Positions 13,669 through 17,789 of a DNA stretch of 17,789 nt are shown here, piece by piece. The stretch covers positions 1 to 17,789 of the forward strand of contig CAJUDU010000050.1 of NCBI GenBank assembly GCA_910584935.1. The letters run 5' to 3'. The notes beneath the pieces were generated by a model, which was not told the DNA's origin, searched no databases, and saw only the letters and a list, made by a program, of their open reading frames with translations. A program made the translations under genes and the position numbers. Numbering within the stretch: the stretch's first letter is position 1; every line of letters starts with the position of its first letter. This stretch comes from an uncultured Butyricicoccus sp. (GTDB lineage Bacteria; Bacillota; Clostridia; Oscillospirales; Butyricicoccaceae).

Positions 13669-14097
13669 TTATTTGTGCCAAACCATTATTAACTCTTTTT
13701 CATGGGTTGTATCATCAATAGTTTCAGATTGTATGACAAATTGTTCTCTTTGATAAAAAGAGATTGCCCGTGTATTTTTTTGATAGACATTTAACCGCAT
13801 ATTGGGTTTAAGCTCTTTAGCATAATTTAATAATTGTTGTCCAATACCGTTTGATTGGACAATTTCTTTTACAAAGATTCCCGCAATATAATCATGGATA
13901 AGCCCAATGAATCCAACAATTTGATGCGTTTTATCGTCTTCATACACGTAGAGTTCTGCTTGTGGAAGCATTTCCTTTACCATGGCATAATGACTGCTCC
14001 AGTATTCTTTTGATATAAAATGATGTGCTGTCATGTTTGTATCAAGCCATATTTTCATAACAGCGGTTAAATCATTTTCTATAAATTGTCTTATCAT
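13669..14097 (-). CDS. GNAT-family N-acetyltransferase (YjaB-like)
   Basis: A 142-residue acetyl-CoA-dependent acetyltransferase. The acetyl-CoA pyrophosphate-binding motif is QSNGIGQQLL (81-90), followed by NVYQKNTRAISFYQREQF (103-120), the usual C-terminal motif. The pattern HHFISKEYW near the N terminus and the overall layout recall E. coli YjaB. The acceptor substrate is unknown. AAAAGG lies about 9 nt before ATG 14097. Codons are markedly more AT-rich than in neighbouring genes, hinting at separate acquisition. It has its own promoter within the terminator of the calcium ATPase gene. Confidence 0.9.
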   Translation of the reverse strand: MIRQFIENDLTAVMKIWLDTNMTAHHFISKEYWSSHYAMVKEMLPQAELYVYEDDKTHQIVGFIGLIHDYIAGIFVKEIVQSNGIGQQLLNYAKELKPNMRLNVYQKNTRAISFYQREQFVIQSETIDDTTHEKELIMVWHK

Positions 14098-14129
14098 AAT
14101 ATTACCTTTTCGGGTTTATCAGTTACTTC

Positions 14130-14158
14130 ATTATAAAACAGTGCCCGCTGAAAAGCAA
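14130..14158 (-). promoter_or_regulatory. Promoter of the GNAT-HAD unit
   Basis: On the minus strand TTGCTT (14153-14158), 17 bp and TATAAT (14130-14135). The -35 box lies in the left arm and loop of the preceding terminator hairpin. Confidence 0.65.
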
Positions 14159-14173
14159 CGGCTTTTCAGCGGG
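14144..14173 (-). terminator. Terminator of the terD-calcium ATPase operon
   Basis: A perfect 13-bp stem (CCCGCTGAAAAGC 14144-14156 and GCTTTTCAGCGGG 14161-14173) with loop AACG, about 45 bp after the ATPase stop. The minus-strand tail CACTGTTTTATAA is only moderately T-rich, so some read-through is likely. Confidence 0.7.
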
Positions 14174-14217
14174 TATTTGTTCATATGCTCCAAATGCATA
14201 GCTGCTTTTTTATTACA

Positions 14218-16857
14218 TTATTGCTTTTTCGGGGTAAGCAATTTGCGGATAACATCCACAGGATACATGGTGAGTGCCATCAGGACAACCGCGAGCCAGC
14301 CTTTCAGCCCAAAACGCTGGCAGCTAAAGATATCGCCGATAATGCCGCCAATGCTAACCAGGATGATTTGGACAACCATAATCACCAGCCACACATGGAT
14401 AAATGTTTTATTTTCGCCGATATGCTCAAACACATTGATGGTATCACTGCGCACATTCATGGCATTGACCATAAAAGCGAATACGAACATACAGAAAAAG
14501 CCGGTATAGAATTGTGCATTGGTTGCGAAAAGCGTCCCAAAGAATGGAACCTTAAACCAGATGAGACTAAGCGCCAGCAGCCAGATACTCATAATGACAA
14601 TTTGAATGCCCATCGGACGGCTGATAATGCTTTCATCACGGCGGCGGGGCTTATCATGCATATATTTTTTGAGGGCAGGTTCACCCGCAAACATAATTGA
14701 GGCCAAGCTGTCCATACAAAGGTTAATCCACAGCAAATGGGTAACTTTCAGCGGGTCTTCAATGCCAAGGAACGGACAAATTGCCGAAACGGCAACTGCT
14801 GCCAGGTTAATCACAAGCTGCATTTTACAGAATTTCAGGATATTGATATACAAGGTACGTCCATACCAAATGGCGTTTTTGATTGAATTAAAGTTATCAT
14901 CCAGAATAACCAGTTTACCAGCTTCTTTTGCAACCTCTGTACCGCTGCCCATGGCAAAGCCGACATCGGCGCGTTTGAGGGCAGGTGAGTCATTCACGCC
15001 GTCACCAGTCATGCCGACAACCAGGTTCATTTCCTGGCAAAGGCGAACCATACGGCTTTTATCGGTCGGCAGGGCGCGGGAAATCACGCGGATACGCGGG
15101 ATAATGGCTTTCACTTCATCGTCAGACATTTCACCAAGTTCCGAGGAAGTCAGTACCAAATCATTGCCATCATGATAAAGCCCAGCTTCGCGGGCGATAG
15201 CAACTGCGGTTTCTTTGCGGTCGCCGGTAATCATAACGACTTGTATGCCAGCCTGCTGTACTTCGAGGATTGCTTCGCGAGCTTCGGGGCGCACATCATC
15301 GCGGATACCAACCAGTCCAATCAGCACAATGTCATCATTAATCTGGTCGCGCACCAGCCCAGAGCGGCTGTAACCAAATGCCAGCACACGCATAGCGCGG
15401 TTTGCAAGTTCATCAATTTTCTGGTTCAGCACAGTTTCATCAATGGGTTTTTCTGTGCCGTCAGGCGCCAAATACAGTTTTGCTTTGGCAAGCAGGCGTT
15501 CAGGTGCGCCTTTATAATAAGTGCGCTTATGCCCCGGCAAATATGCCTGGCTGAATTTATTTGCGCTGTTAAATTCCTGGTGTTCGCTGACTTCACAGTC
15601 ATCCCGCCCAAGCAGGGCGCGGAAATCTTCTTCTCCAAGGAATTTTAGCAATGCTTGGTCGGTCATATTGCCGCCGACAACCATATGCCGGTCGTCAAAC
15701 AATGCGCTGGTGTTTTTGCCAATACTTAAATCCAGTTCGGATTTGAGTACGCTTGCGCCTTTTTGCACGTCTACGACTTCTGCCGCACCAGTGAAAAATT
15801 CAACGACTTCCAGTTGCCCTTTGGTAATGGTACCGGTTTTATCGCTAAAGAGGATATTTAACGAACCTGCGGTTTCAATACCGATGGATTTGCGTACCAG
15901 CACATTCACTTTCAGCAGTTTGCCAGTATTCTGCATCAGCACAAGGGCAATAACCAACGGCAAGCCTTCCGGCACAGCACAAACAATAATGGTAATCGCA
16001 ATGGAAACCGCGTTCATGAAATCCGCCAAAATAGCCAGCCAGCCATGGTCAATATAAGCGGAGAACCCACCAGCCAGCATAATAAAATGGATAAAATACG
16101 CAATCGCGATGACAATCGCGCCGATATAGCCAAATACCGAAATCTGTCCCGCCAAACGGTTTAGTTTGACTTTCAATGGGGAATCCGGTTCTTTGTCCTC
16201 CATATCCTTCGCCATTTTGCCCATCATGGTTTCGGTGCCGACTTTTTGCACCAGCATATACCCTTCGCCATCCAGCACAGTTGCGCCGCGGAACAAGCTG
16301 TGTGCGTCAACGAACGTATCACCCGTGATGGAATCTGGGATTGAAAACCCTTCTTCTGCGGCGGTTTTGGGGCATTCCTCAGCTTCGCCGTTGAGGACAG
16401 AGTTATCCACCGACAATGTGCCGTCTGCCAGCACGCCATCAGCAAGGATTTTATCACCCGATTGCAGCAGCACAATATCGCCGACAACCAGTTCATCCAC
16501 CTCAACAACCCGCAGCTTGCCATTACGCATGGCTTTGGCGGTATCCTTCTTTTGGGATTCCTTTAATTTGCGGTAAGCGTTGTCATTGGCAACGCCGGTG
16601 CGTGCGGACACAAAATTAACCAGCAGCACGGCAATCACTGTGCCCACCGGTTCATACCATTCTGTTTGCCCTGCAAGGAACATACCAAACATAATCACCG
16701 CGATAACGCATAAAATGCGTATCATAGGGTCGGAAAAGCCCTCCAAGAATTGTTGCCAAAAGGTTTCCGGTTCTGCTTCAGGGATAGTGTTTGCACCATG
16801 CTTTTGCCGGCTGGCAGCTACTTCGGCATCTGTCAGCCCCTGAAAATTTTTTTTCAC
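14218..16857 (-). CDS. Calcium-translocating P-type ATPase, PMCA/SERCA-like
   Basis: An 879-residue P-type IIA/IIB ATPase that should export Ca2+. The phosphorylated aspartate is D339 in SDKTGTIT, the ATP-binding motif is KGAPE (449-453), and the hinge motifs are ITGDRKET (543-550) and TGDGVNDSPAL (617-627). Calcium ligands are expected in TM4 (PEGLP, 296-300), TM5 (N684) and TM6 (N712 and D716 in WINLCMDS). Ten transmembrane helices fit the hydrophobic pattern. The actuator motif, normally TGES, reads NGEA (156-159), keeping the Glu but losing the Thr and Ser. The start is GTG 16857; no good ribosome binding site precedes it, so it may depend on coupling with or read-through from terD, 77 bp upstream. 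Confidence 0.94.
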   Translation of the reverse strand: MKKNFQGLTDAEVAASRQKHGANTIPEAEPETFWQQFLEGFSDPMIRILCVIAVIMFGMFLAGQTEWYEPVGTVIAVLLVNFVSARTGVANDNAYRKLKESQKKDTAKAMRNGKLRVVEVDELVVGDIVLLQSGDKILADGVLADGTLSVDNSVLNGEAEECPKTAAEEGFSIPDSITGDTFVDAHSLFRGATVLDGEGYMLVQKVGTETMMGKMAKDMEDKEPDSPLKVKLNRLAGQISVFGYIGAIVIAIAYFIHFIMLAGGFSAYIDHGWLAILADFMNAVSIAITIIVCAVPEGLPLVIALVLMQNTGKLLKVNVLVRKSIGIETAGSLNILFSDKTGTITKGQLEVVEFFTGAAEVVDVQKGASVLKSELDLSIGKNTSALFDDRHMVVGGNMTDQALLKFLGEEDFRALLGRDDCEVSEHQEFNSANKFSQAYLPGHKRTYYKGAPERLLAKAKLYLAPDGTEKPIDETVLNQKIDELANRAMRVLAFGYSRSGLVRDQINDDIVLIGLVGIRDDVRPEAREAILEVQQAGIQVVMITGDRKETAVAIAREAGLYHDGNDLVLTSSELGEMSDDEVKAIIPRIRVISRALPTDKSRMVRLCQEMNLVVGMTGDGVNDSPALKRADVGFAMGSGTEVAKEAGKLVILDDNFNSIKNAIWYGRTLYINILKFCKMQLVINLAAVAVSAICPFLGIEDPLKVTHLLWINLCMDSLASIMFAGEPALKKYMHDKPRRRDESIISRPMGIQIVIMSIWLLALSLIWFKVPFFGTLFATNAQFYTGFFCMFVFAFMVNAMNVRSDTINVFEHIGENKTFIHVWLVIMVVQIILVSIGGIIGDIFSCQRFGLKGWLAVVLMALTMYPVDVIRKLLTPKKQ

Positions 16858-16889
16858 TTAAAATCCAACTTTCTGTATTTTTACAATTC

Positions 16890-16921
16890 ATGGGACAGGG
16901 AGGATTGCCCCCCTGCCCCAT
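16890..16921 (-). other. Strong hairpin between terD and the calcium ATPase gene
   Basis: In minus-strand RNA, ATGGGGCAGGG and its downstream partner form a stem of about 14 bp with loop CAAT, using two G-U wobbles. On the plus strand the same positions are mismatches, which indicates selection for the minus transcript. There is no U-tract immediately after it, so partial termination, RNA processing or mRNA stabilisation are the likely roles. Confidence 0.6.
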
Positions 16922-16934
16922 GCAGCCAAAAGGG

Positions 16935-17522
16935 TTATTGGAAACGTGCGACCAGTTGAGGCAGCCCATCATCAGCGGTTGCCTGTCCAATGGCATTAAA
17001 TTTCCATTCGCCGTTATGGCGGTATACTTCGCCAAAAATCATGGCAGTCATATTGTCATAATTTTCGGACAGGTTATACCGGCATAATTCATTGTTATTG
17101 CGAGCGTCAACAATGCGGATAAAGCAGTTTTGAATCATGCCAAAATGTTGGTGGCGCTCTTTGGCGTGATAGATATTGACAACGAAAATGATTTTGTCAT
17201 ATTGAGCAGGCACTTTGCCAAGCTCCACCATAATCTGTTCGTCATCGCCTTCGCCTGCGCCGGTGAGGTTATCGCCCATATGTTTGACCGCACCCGAACC
17301 GTGAGTCAGGTTGTTGAAGAAGATAACATCGGCACCATTTTGCACTTTGCCGCCAATGCACAGAACAGCGGAAGCATCGCAGTCAATATCTTGCGGTTTA
17401 GGTGCAAAAAAGCCGCGGCTTTTTTTGACTTCATTCCAGCCAAGTCCAACAATGATTTTATTCAGCCCGGCATTATCCTTAGTGAGGCTGACTTTCTGTC
17501 CCTTTTGTAAACTTACAGCCAT
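16935..17522 (-). CDS. terD: TerD-family calcium-binding stress protein
   Basis: A complete 195-residue TerD-domain protein (usual size about 190). It begins MAVSLQKGQKVSLTK, followed by VGLGWNEV (25-32), the acidic DIDCDASAVL (45-54) and GDNLTGAGEGDDEQI (83-97), the loops that bind Ca2+ in this family. FGEVYRHNGEWKFNAIGQ (163-180) is the conserved C-terminal part. TerD proteins are cytosolic and linked to tellurite, phage and general envelope or metal stress responses. ATG 17522 has AGGAGG 11 nt upstream. It lies 23 bp after a second terD gene and 77 bp before a calcium pump, so the three probably form one operon. The end (ATADDGLPQLVARFQ) departs from the usual GGLxxLxxxFG ending. Confidence 0.95.
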   Translation of the reverse strand: MAVSLQKGQKVSLTKDNAGLNKIIVGLGWNEVKKSRGFFAPKPQDIDCDASAVLCIGGKVQNGADVIFFNNLTHGSGAVKHMGDNLTGAGEGDDEQIMVELGKVPAQYDKIIFVVNIYHAKERHQHFGMIQNCFIRIVDARNNNELCRYNLSENYDNMTAMIFGEVYRHNGEWKFNAIGQATADDGLPQLVARFQ

Positions 17523-17545
17523 AATTTATGTTTCCTCCTGCGATT

Positions 17546-17789
17546 TTATTCAGTTTTAATGCCATAATTGGCACAAAGCGCGGCAAGACCGCCCTGGAAC
17601 CCGCTGCCAATGGCGTTGAATTTCCATTCGTCGCCATTGCGGTAAAGTTCGCCGAAAACAGCGGCGGTTTCAATGGAAAAGTCTTCACCCAAATCATAGC
17701 GGATAAGTTCTTCATTGGTGTCCGCATTATAAATGCGCACAAAAGAATTATTCACCTGTCCAAAATTTTGGCGGCGGGTATCCGCTTCA
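17546..17789 (-). CDS. terD: TerD-family protein, 5' end outside the window
   Basis: The C-terminal 80 residues of a second TerD protein. The open frame continues to the window edge: the codons before 17755 read EADTRRQNFGQV, which matches the standard TerD sequence ahead of NNSFVRIYN. FGELYRNGDEWKFNAIGSGF is shared with the downstream terD, and the ending GLAALCANYGIKTE is the usual TerD C terminus. It is a tandem paralogue, first in this part of the operon; the promoter lies beyond the window. Confidence 0.93.
   Translation of the reverse strand, partial: EADTRRQNFGQVNNSFVRIYNADTNEELIRYDLGEDFSIETAAVFGELYRNGDEWKFNAIGSGFQGGLAALCANYGIKTE

Overview
The window looks like the chromosome of a Bacillota (Firmicutes) member of class Clostridia, most likely an anaerobic gut butyrate or propionate producer. 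The reasons are strong AGGAGG-type ribosome binding sites, clean sigma-A promoters, U-tailed intrinsic terminators, mid-40s percent GC, an SdpR/SdpI pair, and a CoA-transferase that closely resembles the butyryl-CoA:acetate CoA-transferases I know from Faecalibacterium, Roseburia and Anaerostipes. A family-level placement (Oscillospirales, perhaps Butyricicoccaceae) is only a guess.

Left part (1-2550): a LacI-family regulator (minus strand), a 500-bp AT-rich divergent spacer, then a hydroxypyruvate isomerase-family TIM-barrel enzyme (plus strand) with its own promoter and terminator. Next come a lone phoH (2795-3811, plus) and a convergent sdpR-sdpI operon (4782 to 3867, minus) whose promoter carries a textbook palindromic operator.

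Middle (4880-11000): an inositol module, mostly on the minus strand. iolG (inositol 2-dehydrogenase) and iolI (2-keto-myo-inositol isomerase) form an operon ended by two tandem terminators. Upstream is an SSS-family sodium:solute symporter, separated from iolG by about 570 bp of highly structured non-coding DNA. A second LacI-family regulator, paralogous to the first, is divergent from the symporter. Near-identical palindromes with the core GTTC-N4-GAAC lie in the iolG promoter and upstream of the symporter, so these units probably form one regulon. The other B. subtilis-type inositol genes (iolB, C, D, E, J, A) are absent from the window. The CoA-transferase gene (11165-12505) follows on the plus strand, so inositol carbon could feed acyl-CoA and short-chain fatty acid metabolism. 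That link is inference.

Right part (12600-17789): a 64-residue unknown protein (plus), then minus-strand genes. Reading from the right edge leftward, these are a terD cut by the window edge, a complete terD, a PMCA-type calcium P-type ATPase with an unusual actuator motif, then a GNAT acetyltransferase and a HAD phosphatase under their own promoter. TerD proteins, a calcium pump and a HAD hydrolase recall the Ter (tellurite/stress response, Ca2+-linked) gene neighbourhoods. No tRNA, rRNA, CRISPR array, transposase or phage gene is visible.
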